Positions 15,489 through 23,675 are shown, numbered from the stretch's first letter. The stretch is 32,842 nt of DNA from Gemmatimonadota bacterium (GCA_025358055.1 JANYKV010000033.1:1-32842), one strand, 5' to 3'. The notes: generated from the letters alone by a model not told the origin. Translations and numbers: made by a program.

Positions 15489-18400
15489 ATGCTGCGTCAA
15501 CGATTGATCGTCGCTTGGGTGTGCCTCACTGCGGTGGGGACCCCGCCTCGCATGGTCCTCGGCCAATCTGGGTCCGCGAATCCGCCGACGGTTCCCGTCG
15601 CAGGAGACGCCTCGGGCGCCCGACCGGGTCGAGATCCCAACCAAGCGATTGACGAGGCGTACACCAAGAAGATTCGCGAGTACACGACGGAGCCGTTCTT
15701 CCTCTCTCCGTTGGTGGACTATTTGCCGGCGTCAAAAACGGTCCCGACGCCGACCGCCGTCCTGGGGGACATCGCCGGCGCGCCCAACAAGCTCCCCTAC
15801 TCGAAAGCGGTGTACGAGTACATGCGCTTGCTGGCGAAATCGAGTCCGCGGGTCCGCGTCTACTCGATTGGGACCACTGAGGAGGGCCGTGAGATGATCG
15901 CGGTCGCCGTGGCCTCGGAAGCGCTGTTGGCGAAACTGGACGAGAACAAAGCGAAGCTCGCGAAGCTGGCCGACCCGCGCACTATCGGCATGGATGACGC
16001 GGAAGCGACTCGCCTGGCGGGAGAAGCCGCTCCGATCTACTACATCACCGGTACCATCCACTCGCCCGAGACCGGAGCGCCGACCGCGCTGATGGAGTTG
16101 GCCTATCGTTTGGCGGTCGACGAAAGCCAGTATATCCGGAACATCCGCGAACACCTCATCACGCTGATCACTCCCATCGTGGAAGTCGACGGGCGGGATC
16201 GTCAGGTGGACATCTTTCGTTGGCATATGGCCCATCCGGGACAGACGTGGCCCGGACTCCTCTACTGGGGCCACTACGTCGCCCACGACAACAATCGCGA
16301 CGCGATGGGGCTCACGCTCAAACTGTCCCAGAACGTGCTCAGCACCTACGTGGGTTGGAAAGCGCAAGTGATCCACGACCTGCATGAATCCGTGGCGTAC
16401 CTCTACGACAATACCATCGGTGACGGACCATACAACGCGTGGATCGATCCGTTGCTCACGAACGAATGGCAAATGATCGGGTGGAACAACGTGCAGGAGA
16501 TGACCCGCATGGGAATGCCGGGGGTCTTCACCCACGGCAACTTCGACACCTGGTCGCCCGGATATCTGATGTTCATGGCGGCCACCCACAACGGTATCAG
16601 CCGGCTCTATGAGACGTTCGGCAACGGTGGAAGCGCGGAAACCTTGGAGCGTACCCTGTCGCCCGGCGAGACCTCGCGAACGTGGTACCGGCAAAGCCCT
16701 CCGCTTCCGCGGGTGATGTGGTCGTTACGAAACAACAACAACTACGAGCAGACCGGGCTCTTGGTATCGCTGAGCTATTTTGCCGACAATCGACGATTGT
16801 TCCTCGACAATTTCTATCAGAAGAGCAAGCGCTCGATCCAAAAGGCTCGGACCGAAGGCCCCGCGGCGTATGTCTTCAGCGCGAACGAGCTCAGGCCCGG
16901 TGCGCAGGCCGAACTGCTCCGCCTATTGCAGATGCAACAGGTCGAGATTTCGCGGGCCACCGCGCCATTCAGTGTGACCCTACCGGCCAAGCGAGCAAAG
17001 CCTACCCCGAGCGGCGGTCTCGCCGACACGGCCGCGGCGTCGGCCCCCCCCCCCGCAACCCAGGCTTTTCCCGCCGGCAGCTACATCGTGCGAATGGACC
17101 AACCGTACTCCCGGATCGCGGATGCCCTGTTGGACTATCAGTATTGGAGCCCGGACGATCCCCAAAAGAATCCCTATGATGACACCGGCTGGACCTTCCC
17201 GGAGAACTATGGGGTGAAGGCGCTCCGGGTGGTGGACCCAAAAGTGCTCGATGTGGCGATGGATAGGGTGAGCGGCGACATCACGGCCCCGGGCGGGGTG
17301 AGCGGCTCCGGCTCGGTTGTGCTGATCAACCACAACGGAGACAATGCGCTCGCAACTCTGCGCTATCGCTTTCGCACCGCGGACTTCCAGATAGCCGAGG
17401 AGCCATTCGAGGCGGCGGGAGTCAAGTTCAACCGCGGCTCTTTCGTGATTCGGAATCTTGCCCTTGCGGATCTGGAACATGCCACGAAGGAGCTGGGGAT
17501 TGCCGCTTATTCGGTTCCCAACGCTCCCTCCGTAAAGACCCACCCCGCGCGCGCCGCGCGCGTCGCCATTCTCCATACTTGGATGACGACCCAGACCGAA
17601 GGGTGGTGGCGGCTCGGATTCGATTTCAACCGGATTCCCTTTGACTACATCAGCGTGCAGGACGTCGCAAAGGACCCGAATCTCAACGCCAAGTACGACG
17701 TAGTTCTCTTCCCGCCCGCCGTCGGAGGGCAGGCGATCATCGACGGCATGCCGATGTGGCGAAACCCCATGCCGTGGAAAAACACGCCCGAGACGCCGAA
17801 TCTGGGCACCTGGGCGCAGACCGACGATATTCGCCCTGGCCTTGGCTGGGAGGGACTCGAGCATCTTCGTGCCTTCGTAGCCCACGGCGGTGTGCTCGTC
17901 GGGGTCGGCAACACGGCGGAGTTCGCGACCCAATTTGGACTCACTCAGGGGGTGACTTTCAATCATCCCCAACGTGGCAAGGTGGTCGGGAGCCTCCTCC
18001 GGACCACCATCGTGGATGCCGGGAGTCCGATCGTATACGGAGTACCGGACAGCCTCGCGGTGTATAGCGAGGATGGAGAGAGTTTCTCCGTGACGAGCGG
18101 TGGGTTCGGCCGATTCGGCCGGTTTGGCGGGTTCGGTGGTGAACCCAGCAGGCCGACGGGCCGGGGTCGGCCAGATGACACCGACGTTCCCCAAGGGCGG
18201 GCGCTATTGGATCCCAAAAACTCCGCCCCGACTCCACCCGTGGTACAGCCTTGGCAATCCAGCCCGATCACCGATGACCAGCTCCGGAACCCGCTCTATA
18301 TCATTCCGCCCGATCAGCGGCCCCGGGTGGCGCTTCGTTTTGTCGACCAGAAAGACTTGCTCGTCTCGGGCCTCCTCGACGGGGGCGCCGAGATTGCCCA

Positions 18401-18563
18401 GCGGCCGGTGGTGGTCGATGTGCCGCGCGAGAAAGGGCATGTGGTGTTGTTTGCCAACAATCCGATTTATCGCGGCGAAACGATCGGCAGCTATTTCCTT
18501 GTGTTCAATACGTTGCTCAACTTCGACAACTTGAATGCGGGCCGGAAAGTCGACGAGAAGTAG
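15489..18563 (+). CDS. Secreted M14-family zinc carboxypeptidase, very large form
   Basis: This 1024-residue protein has a signal peptide (cleavage near Leu-Gly-Gln, residue 26) and an M14 catalytic domain. His191 and Glu194 form the His-x-x-Glu zinc motif (Thr-Ile-His-Ser-Pro-Glu), and His296 or His299 in Ile-His-Asp-Leu-His-Glu gives the third ligand. M14 enzymes remove C-terminal amino acids or act on peptidoglycan. About 600 residues follow the catalytic domain, including a stretch (Asp-Val-Val-Leu-Phe-Pro-Pro, then Leu-Arg-Ala-Phe-Val-Ala-His-Gly-Gly) that resembles a class I glutamine-amidotransferase-like fold. A Gly-Phe-Arg-rich insert lies near residues 870-882. ATG 15489 is preceded by GAGG; a longer open frame to 15180 runs antisense through the vapB gene and is rejected. 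An 11-C tract at 17044-17054 lies in a Pro linker. Confidence 0.88.
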   Translation: MLRQRLIVAWVCLTAVGTPPRMVLGQSGSANPPTVPVAGDASGARPGRDPNQAIDEAYTKKIREYTTEPFFLSPLVDYLPASKTVPTPTAVLGDIAGAPNKLPYSKAVYEYMRLLAKSSPRVRVYSIGTTEEGREMIAVAVASEALLAKLDENKAKLAKLADPRTIGMDDAEATRLAGEAAPIYYITGTIHSPETGAPTALMELAYRLAVDESQYIRNIREHLITLITPIVEVDGRDRQVDIFRWHMAHPGQTWPGLLYWGHYVAHDNNRDAMGLTLKLSQNVLSTYVGWKAQVIHDLHESVAYLYDNTIGDGPYNAWIDPLLTNEWQMIGWNNVQEMTRMGMPGVFTHGNFDTWSPGYLMFMAATHNGISRLYETFGNGGSAETLERTLSPGETSRTWYRQSPPLPRVMWSLRNNNNYEQTGLLVSLSYFADNRRLFLDNFYQKSKRSIQKARTEGPAAYVFSANELRPGAQAELLRLLQMQQVEISRATAPFSVTLPAKRAKPTPSGGLADTAAASAPPPATQAFPAGSYIVRMDQPYSRIADALLDYQYWSPDDPQKNPYDDTGWTFPENYGVKALRVVDPKVLDVAMDRVSGDITAPGGVSGSGSVVLINHNGDNALATLRYRFRTADFQIAEEPFEAAGVKFNRGSFVIRNLALADLEHATKELGIAAYSVPNAPSVKTHPARAARVAILHTWMTTQTEGWWRLGFDFNRIPFDYISVQDVAKDPNLNAKYDVVLFPPAVGGQAIIDGMPMWRNPMPWKNTPETPNLGTWAQTDDIRPGLGWEGLEHLRAFVAHGGVLVGVGNTAEFATQFGLTQGVTFNHPQRGKVVGSLLRTTIVDAGSPIVYGVPDSLAVYSEDGESFSVTSGGFGRFGRFGGFGGEPSRPTGRGRPDDTDVPQGRALLDPKNSAPTPPVVQPWQSSPITDDQLRNPLYIIPPDQRPRVALRFVDQKDLLVSGLLDGGAEIAQRPVVVDVPREKGHVVLFANNPIYRGETIGSYFLVFNTLLNFDNLNAGRKVDEK
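17044..17054 (+). repeat. Homopolymeric tract of 11 C inside the M14 carboxypeptidase gene
   Basis: Eleven consecutive C bases encode part of Ala-Pro-Pro-Pro-Ala in a low-complexity linker about halfway along the gene. Tracts of this length are prone to slipped-strand changes during replication and also to sequencing indels. The frame is intact in this copy. Phase variation is only a possibility. Confidence 0.8.
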
Positions 18564-18612
18564 GATCGGTCGTGACCGTCCGGCTCGATCGGCCCGGAGG
18601 ACGCCAAACCTC

Positions 18613-18696
18613 TTCGCGCCTCCGCGTTGAGAGGGTTCACGCTAAGCGCCGCCGCGAAGCTCGGTGAGGACAGGTTGGTACGCAGAGACGCGGAGG
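18613..18696. repeat. Second copy of the CGCGGAGG-type inverted repeat
   Basis: CCTCCGCGT at 18619-18627 is matched by its exact complement ACGCGGAGG at 18688-18696, and CTTCGCG / CGCGAAG form a further inner pair (18612-18618 and 18653-18659). The arms are closely similar to those at 335-536, which supports a dispersed intergenic repeat family. Confidence 0.45.
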
Positions 18697-18713
18697 AATC
18701 GTGCCCACGACTG

Positions 18714-18814
18714 TTGTCACCCTGAGCCCTGCGACTGATCTCAGGCTCGCGAGTTCGGCGACCGGGTGGGCTTGAGATTCCTCGCTCCGCGACCGGCGGA
18801 ACTCGGAATGACAA
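18714..18814. repeat. Palindromic element with TTGTCA...TGACAA ends
   Basis: TTGTCACCCTGAG at 18714-18726 and CTCGGAATGACAA at 18802-18814 are inverted arms matching at 10 of 13 positions, giving a 101-base unit with GC-rich internal symmetry (GTTCGGCGACCGG and GACCGGCGGAAC). Elements with such TGTCATyCyGAG ends are commonly scattered between genes in many bacteria. It has no coding capacity; a non-autonomous mobile (MITE- or REP-like) origin is possible. Confidence 0.45.
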
Positions 18815-18832
18815 GTCTCGAACGCGGTCCTC

Positions 18833-19717
18833 TCATGGCTTCCACTTGCCGGTCGCGAAAACCTTGTCATCCTGGCCGCGCATGTCGAACGCCACGGCGC
18901 GATTCTCGGTGACCGAGAACTCGAACACCATTCCGCGCTCCACTTCGTACAACGCTCCGTTCACCAGGAAGCCCGGAATGAACCAGGTCTCCGCGATCGG
19001 GATCATGATGAATCGTTCCCATTCCGGATAGGGAGCCGGATTCCAAGTGCCGATCAACGACCCCTTCTCGAAGGTCAGGGTAAGCGTCGTTGCCTTCGCT
19101 GTGTCCGGCGGCTCCTTCATCTCGAAGCTATACCGTCCCAGATAGCCCGCGGCCTTTTCAGCCGGCATCGCGAGTCGATAGGAGGGCTCAACCTCGATTT
19201 CGAGCGGGACCCTCGTGGTTCCCCATTGCATGGCCAGCGTGGCGCCGGTGGCCCGCACGTCCCCGAACGACCAACTGAGGGCCTCGATGAATCCTGCTTC
19301 CTCGCGTGAAACGTCAAAACGGATTTGCTGCGCGGTGGAATCGGGGTGCTCCTCATGGAAGAGATGATGTCGGGGATCGAGAACCACCGTCCATGGTCCG
19401 CCCGATCTCACCACCATCCACACCGAATATTTGCCTTGGGGCACCGAATGGCCGTTGACCTTGAGGCCCTTGCTCACCTCGAAGGTGGTCGCCCAGTTCG
19501 CGCCCGGAGTCCACACCTCGTTCCACGTCACGACCTTGCCGAACAAACCATCGCGCGCGCGTGCGCGCGGCCTCGAATATTCGATGGTAATCTTTGTGCC
19601 ATCAATCGTCTGGGAAACCGAGGCGGGCTCGCTCGCTTTCACCTGAGACAGCGAGACCGCCGGAAGCGCCAACGCCGCAATCGCTGGGAGAAGGCGGATG
19701 AGCACCTGGAGACTCAT
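18833..19717 (-). CDS. Exported DUF2911 protein
   Basis: This 294-residue protein has a signal peptide (Leu-Pro-Ala-Ile-Ala-Ala-Leu-Ala-Leu then Ser-Gln near 24) and a DUF2911 domain over roughly 30-170. The family signature is clear: Ile-Glu-Tyr-Ser-Arg-Pro-Arg, Gly-Leu-Phe-Gly-Lys-Val-Val, Glu-Val-Trp-Thr-Pro-Gly-Ala-Asn, Gly-Lys-Tyr-Ser-Val-Trp and Trp-Thr-Val-Val-Leu. The C-terminal 120 residues form a beta-rich tail (Gly-Arg-Tyr-Ser-Phe, then Glu-Thr-Trp-Phe-Ile-Pro-Gly) seen in longer members. The function of DUF2911 is unknown. ATG 19717 is preferred over ATG 19723 because GAGG sits 7 bases upstream of it and abuts the other. It starts 9 bases after the Cys-rich gene and is probably translated with it. 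Confidence 0.85.
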   Translation of the reverse strand: MSLQVLIRLLPAIAALALPAVSLSQVKASEPASVSQTIDGTKITIEYSRPRARARDGLFGKVVTWNEVWTPGANWATTFEVSKGLKVNGHSVPQGKYSVWMVVRSGGPWTVVLDPRHHLFHEEHPDSTAQQIRFDVSREEAGFIEALSWSFGDVRATGATLAMQWGTTRVPLEIEVEPSYRLAMPAEKAAGYLGRYSFEMKEPPDTAKATTLTLTFEKGSLIGTWNPAPYPEWERFIMIPIAETWFIPGFLVNGALYEVERGMVFEFSVTENRAVAFDMRGQDDKVFATGKWKP

Positions 19718-19726
19718 GGGCATACC

Positions 19727-20173
19727 TCAGCCGAATCGGGCGTCCACGGCATTCCGAATTTCGTCCAGGCTCCGTCCCGCACGATGGAGTCGATGGACCA
19801 ACCGGGCCTGCCCTTGGCACCCGACGCAGTTCTTCGCCATACCGTCGGATTCAAAGCAGGAGAGGAGTGAGTAAAAACCTGGAAGCTCGGCGCAGCCGCA
19901 GTTGCAGCGGATGCCGTCCGCAATCTCGGGCATCTCCCGAATCAGGTCGAAGACGGGGACAGCGTCAGGGAAACCGGTGAGTTGCGCCTTGGCCAGTACC
20001 TTACCCGCGGTGATTCCAGGTCTCGGGGTCGGATGCGTCCGGGGTCCTCTGATCCATGGCGTTCGGGTCCGTGCCAGAGCGGCTTTGGAAAGAAGCATCC
20101 CGAGACCGACCGAGCAGGTCAAGACGAAACGCCTCCGGGAGGGCACTCTTGGATCGCATCCGTGGCGTTGCAT
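19727..20173 (-). CDS. Tat-exported cysteine-rich protein (Cys-x-Cys-x-Cys type)
   Basis: The 148-residue product opens with a twin-arginine signal (Ser-Arg-Arg-Arg-Phe-Val-Leu, then a hydrophobic run to Ala-Leu-Ala). The mature part ends in a conserved-looking region with Arg-Cys-Asn-Cys-Gly-Cys, Tyr-Ser-Leu-Leu-Ser-Cys-Phe-Glu, and Asn-Cys-Val-Gly-Cys-Gln-Gly-Gln, six cysteines in all. A helix with Ile-Arg-Asn-Ala-Val-Asp closes it. This recalls the PCYCGC-motif proteins, and the spacing suggests a metal or Fe-S site; Tat export of a prefolded cofactor protein would fit. ATG 20173 is chosen for the GGAGG 8 bases upstream; ATG 20197 with AAGGGA upstream is the alternative. It lies directly upstream of the DUF2911 gene. 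Function unknown. Confidence 0.75.
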   Translation of the reverse strand: MQRHGCDPRVPSRRRFVLTCSVGLGMLLSKAALARTRTPWIRGPRTHPTPRPGITAGKVLAKAQLTGFPDAVPVFDLIREMPEIADGIRCNCGCAELPGFYSLLSCFESDGMAKNCVGCQGQARLVHRLHRAGRSLDEIRNAVDARFG

Positions 20174-20304
20174 CAGGAGTGCCTCCGGGGGATTCATACC
20201 GTCCCTTGGGGCTTTAGGGGAACCGCGGACGGTTGAACCAGCCCATCATAGGCCAAGATAGGCTTTGGGCCTTCCGTGCATCAAGGTCCCGCCCGTGCCG
20301 CGGC

Positions 20305-20324
20305 AAAACCAAGGCCGGTCTTGG
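20305..20324 (-). terminator. Intrinsic terminator of the DUF5916 gene
   Basis: Reading the minus strand, the TGA stop of the DUF5916 gene is followed after one base by CCAAG-ACCGGC-CTTGG and then TTTT. The stem could extend through two further C-G pairs with one mismatch. A hairpin directly followed by a T-run is the standard rho-independent layout, and it separates this gene from the downstream Cys-rich/DUF2911 pair. Confidence 0.6.
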
Positions 20325-20325
20325 G

Positions 20326-22662
20326 TCACAGCCGGAACAAATAACTCACTTTGCCAAAGAAACCGTCCACCGTCCGCTGGAGGCTGCGGAAACGAAATTG
20401 ATCCGGCTCCTCGAGGGACGCACCATACCCCAGATAAAACAGCGTGCCCGGCGTTGGCCGATAGCTGAAAAGCCAATCCACGCGAAATTCGTTGGTCGTA
20501 GTAGCGGTGTCTCGCACACCGCCGATCAGAATCGGGTTGCCGTTGCGGTCGGCCAGTGCGGTCAAGGATCGGGCGGAGTACTGGCTGACTAGGCGAAGGA
20601 ATAGCGCGCGATTCAGTTGGTATTCCACCTTGATCCGCGGAATCGTTTCCGTGGAAAAGCGAGAGCCGTCTCTCGTGCGCTCGAGTGCGAGCCGCGTGAC
20701 TTGAATTGCCGTGCGGAGCGCCGTCGTCGGCCGTAACTCGATGGTCGCGTCAACGCGATGGCTCCGGCCGGGCGACGCCTCGCGAAAAAGTGGAATCGTG
20801 CCCCATCCGTAGCCCGCCGTCGCCGTCAGATTGCGCCAGGTTGGCGTCGTCACCCGAAAGGACCCGTTCCACTGGTCTCGTTCCGTTCCCGGCACCGCGA
20901 ACGCAACGGTGTCGCTTCCGCCGGACACCGGCTTTGCAACCGAGTAGCTAGTAAACTGAGCCGGGTTGTAGCTGAAAAAGGCCCGGGAGACGCCACCACT
21001 GACCTGCCAGCCCCCCTGCAGCGTTGCTGAGGGCGAAATGGATTCGCTGCCCTCGAACGTCCCTGCGCCAGGGTTCGAGTAGTCCCAAATCCGTTCGAAC
21101 CCGAAGAAAGCACCATAGGTTTGCACTAGAGCGTCCGGTGCGCCGTACGCGGTGAGCCGATTGAAAGCGATCGCGTCGATGATACCGGTCCGATTCACGA
21201 ATCCGGACGCCGCGGAAAAACCGGGACCCACCGCCCGCACATTGTAGTGGAACCCCCAAGCCCGGCCGGTGCGATCCCAGGCTGCTTGTAGCAACGGTCC
21301 GCTGCGTTGATGTCCGGCGCTGTCGGTCCAGGCTTGTACCGCCTGGACCTCCACGAAATACAGCTTGGAGTGGTAGATCCGAAGATCCGCGCCGGCGAGC
21401 CGGGAATGATCGGGGCCGTCCTCGCGCGTGGTGAGAAGCGCGCCCAGGGTCGAGTTTCTCCCGAGGTCGCTCCGCACCCGCGCAATACCAAACACTGGGG
21501 TGTGTTTGCCGTTCCATGAATAGACGCTGTCGTCGGCCACAATCATGGTCCCGACGTTGAAATGGCCCAGCTTGCCGCCCATTTTGACGCCGCCCCGCGG
21601 TGCGACGATTTGGCGCGTATAAATGAGCTGGTTCGGGGTGTCGAACAGCTCGAGTCCCTCGAGAAAGAACGGACGCTTTTCTGGGTAAAACAGGGCGAAG
21701 CGTTCGTTCAAGAGCACTTGCCCCACATCCGCTTCGACTTGGGAGAAGTCCGGGTTGTAGGTACCGTTGAGCGTGAGGTTTTGGCGGATTCCCCACCGGA
21801 CGTCCGCACCCAGCTCGCCCCCGCGTTGATAGTCCCACCCGCCCGACGATGTAGGCGACCCGTCCAGCCGGCCGGTCGCCGTTGGGGTCACCTCCAGCAC
21901 CAGGCCGCGTTTGAGATCATGGAGGCCGTCCAGCGTTCCCGATTGGCCGAGGAAACTGGCATTGGCTCGAATGGCGGGAGTCCACGAGTCCTGAAAGCCG
22001 GAATGTTGTACCCGGCGGAGGATGTTGATTCCCCAAGTCTGGGACGAGCCATCCTGATAGCGGAGACTCTTAAAGGGAATTCGAACCTCGACCTCGTACC
22101 CCCCCTCCACGAGTCGGCCTTTGGATTCATAGACATAGTCCGGATTGAGATCCACGGTCCCGTCGAGCGGATTAATATTCTGGCTCCCACCTCCAGTCGC
22201 CGACCGCCCCCCAGCTCCCCCTCCGAATTGATCGCTCCGGGTACCGTCTTGTTGAACACCGAGTGGGTTGACCCCAAAGAGGAACGCGATCCGGTGGTCG
22301 TTGTACGTGTCCAAGAGAATCTGGATCTGGTCCTCGCTGGCGATGTTGTCGCGATTTGCGTCGGTGGCGCGGACTACGTTGCCATGAATCTCGCGAGCCC
22401 GGATGCCAAAATAGATGGCGTCCGGCGCGTACCAGACCAGTACCTCGGTCGGCTCCACCGCCGGCCGACCGTCCACTGGTTGGTATTGCGAGAAATCCGT
22501 GAGTCGTGCGGCCTTTTGCCAGACCGGCTCATCCAGTCGGCCATCGACCGTGACGGCGGCCTCGAGACGGGGGACCTGGACGTTGATGTGACGGCCTTGG
22601 CCGCTGAATGCCAGGGAGGTGTCTTGAAGCAGCGCGATAGCGATTAGGCTATGAAGGGGCAT
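20326..22662 (-). CDS. DUF5916 outer-membrane protein with N-terminal CBM9-like domain
   Basis: This 778-residue protein has a short hydrophobic N-terminus, then a carbohydrate-binding family 9-like domain (about 30-220). It shows Val-Asp-Gly-Arg-Leu-Asp-Glu-Pro-Val-Trp, Asp-Asn-Ile-Ala-Ser-Glu-Asp-Gln-Ile and Tyr-Glu-Val-Glu-Val-Arg-Ile-Pro-Phe-Lys-Ser-Leu-Arg. The rest is a DUF5916 region with Asn-Pro-Asp-Phe-Ser-Gln-Val-Glu-Ala-Asp, then Phe-Tyr-Pro-Glu-Lys-Arg-Pro-Phe-Phe-Leu-Glu-Gly, and alternating beta-strand sequence predicted to form an outer-membrane barrel, ending Val-Ser-Tyr-Leu-Phe-Arg-Leu. A Gly/Ser-rich loop occurs near residues 155-170. The family is often labelled 'hydrolase' but the activity is unproven; glycan binding or uptake is the usual guess. 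No strong ribosome-binding site precedes the ATG. Confidence 0.88.
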   Translation of the reverse strand: MPLHSLIAIALLQDTSLAFSGQGRHINVQVPRLEAAVTVDGRLDEPVWQKAARLTDFSQYQPVDGRPAVEPTEVLVWYAPDAIYFGIRAREIHGNVVRATDANRDNIASEDQIQILLDTYNDHRIAFLFGVNPLGVQQDGTRSDQFGGGAGGRSATGGGSQNINPLDGTVDLNPDYVYESKGRLVEGGYEVEVRIPFKSLRYQDGSSQTWGINILRRVQHSGFQDSWTPAIRANASFLGQSGTLDGLHDLKRGLVLEVTPTATGRLDGSPTSSGGWDYQRGGELGADVRWGIRQNLTLNGTYNPDFSQVEADVGQVLLNERFALFYPEKRPFFLEGLELFDTPNQLIYTRQIVAPRGGVKMGGKLGHFNVGTMIVADDSVYSWNGKHTPVFGIARVRSDLGRNSTLGALLTTREDGPDHSRLAGADLRIYHSKLYFVEVQAVQAWTDSAGHQRSGPLLQAAWDRTGRAWGFHYNVRAVGPGFSAASGFVNRTGIIDAIAFNRLTAYGAPDALVQTYGAFFGFERIWDYSNPGAGTFEGSESISPSATLQGGWQVSGGVSRAFFSYNPAQFTSYSVAKPVSGGSDTVAFAVPGTERDQWNGSFRVTTPTWRNLTATAGYGWGTIPLFREASPGRSHRVDATIELRPTTALRTAIQVTRLALERTRDGSRFSTETIPRIKVEYQLNRALFLRLVSQYSARSLTALADRNGNPILIGGVRDTATTTNEFRVDWLFSYRPTPGTLFYLGYGASLEEPDQFRFRSLQRTVDGFFGKVSYLFRL

Positions 22663-22841
22663 AGAGCCGAAATCTATTGTATTCGGTCGCTCCGGCGACC
22701 CCTAGTGCCCCGGGGGACTCCCCGTGGCCATTCACCCCTGGCGGTCGCAACCCTCGTCACCGATCTTTGCGCCCGACCCGAATTAGCCCTGCGCCTCGCC
22801 GACGAGGCGTGAGTGATGGAGCGATACAGCATGGAATTCCT

Positions 22842-23657
22842 GTGATTCTCGCCGACTATCTGCGGCGCATTGGGTACTCCGGGTCGCTGGCCCCGTCCAT
22901 CGAGACCCTACGCGGCGTGCATCGTGCGCACCTGATGGCGATTCCCTACGAGAATCTCGATATCCATCTCGGCCGGAGACTTGAACTCGAGCCGGCGAGG
23001 ATGTTCGCAAAGATCGTCTACCAACGGCGAGGCGGGTGGTGTTACGAGATGAACGGACTGCTGGCATGGGCGCTGCGGGAGTTGGGATTCAACGTGCGCT
23101 TCCTTGCTGGGGCGGTGAATCGCCATCTCCTCGGCGATGAGGCGCTGAAGAATCATCTTCTCATTCGGGTCGATCTCGACCAACCCTACCTTGCGGATGT
23201 AGGCTTCGGTGACGGATTTCTCGAGCCCCTTCCCTTGCAACCGGGTACCTACCGACAAAAGTTTCTGGAGTTTCGGCTCACGCAGGAGGGTGAATGGTGG
23301 ACTTTACACAACCATCCGCAGGGAGGGGCGACCGGCTTCGACTTCACACTCGAACCCCGAGAGCTCGGGGACTTTGCGGCCCGATGCCACGAGCAGCAAA
23401 CATCGCCGAGCTCAGGATTCGTTCAGACCACCATTTGCCAACGGTTCACTGAGGACGGGATTGTGACGCTCCGCGGCGCGGTCCAGAGGACGATCACGGA
23501 GTCGGGCGCGCTGGAGCGGATCATAGAGACAGAGGCCGGGTATGCCGAGTGCCTTGCGCGTGAGTTTGGGCTCGAATTGGGAGGTCTTGGATCACTCTGG
23601 AACCGCGTGTGGGAGCGACACCTCGCGTGGCTGAATCGTAGTAGATTGGTCGAGTGA
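22842..23657 (+). CDS. Arylamine N-acetyltransferase (NAT)
   Basis: The 271-residue enzyme transfers an acetyl or other acyl group from CoA to arylamines, hydrazines or related acceptors by a ping-pong mechanism. The triad is visible: Cys67 in Arg-Gly-Gly-Trp-Cys-Tyr-Glu-Met-Asn-Gly, His105 in Lys-Asn-His-Leu-Leu, and Asp119 in Ala-Asp-Val-Gly-Phe-Gly-Asp. The N-terminal Tyr-Leu-Arg-Arg-Ile-Gly-Tyr and Ile-Pro-Tyr-Glu-Asn-Leu-Asp motifs are also typical. GTG 22842 places the Cys close to position 69 as in characterised NATs; an in-frame GTG at 22809 would add 11 residues, and neither has a strong ribosome-binding site. It is divergent from the DUF5916 gene and stands alone on its strand. Confidence 0.9.
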   Translation: MILADYLRRIGYSGSLAPSIETLRGVHRAHLMAIPYENLDIHLGRRLELEPARMFAKIVYQRRGGWCYEMNGLLAWALRELGFNVRFLAGAVNRHLLGDEALKNHLLIRVDLDQPYLADVGFGDGFLEPLPLQPGTYRQKFLEFRLTQEGEWWTLHNHPQGGATGFDFTLEPRELGDFAARCHEQQTSPSSGFVQTTICQRFTEDGIVTLRGAVQRTITESGALERIIETEAGYAECLAREFGLELGGLGSLWNRVWERHLAWLNRSRLVE

Positions 23658-23675
23658 CGGAGCTAGGAAGGGCCC

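Larger units (their letters stand above)
18564..18832. other. Non-coding, repeat-bearing spacer between convergent genes
   Basis: This 269-base spacer separates the convergent M14 carboxypeptidase and DUF2911 genes. It holds two different inverted-repeat elements, listed separately, and no supported gene. It would also be expected to hold the terminators of both flanking genes, and the palindromes may serve that role. Confidence 0.5.

Noticed and set aside
16980..18194. 404-residue minus-strand open frame
   Set aside because: It lies opposite the M14 carboxypeptidase and is an expected by-product of high GC; no family features seen.
21562..22647. 361-residue plus-strand open frame
   Set aside because: It is antisense to the DUF5916 gene and lacks recognisable domains.
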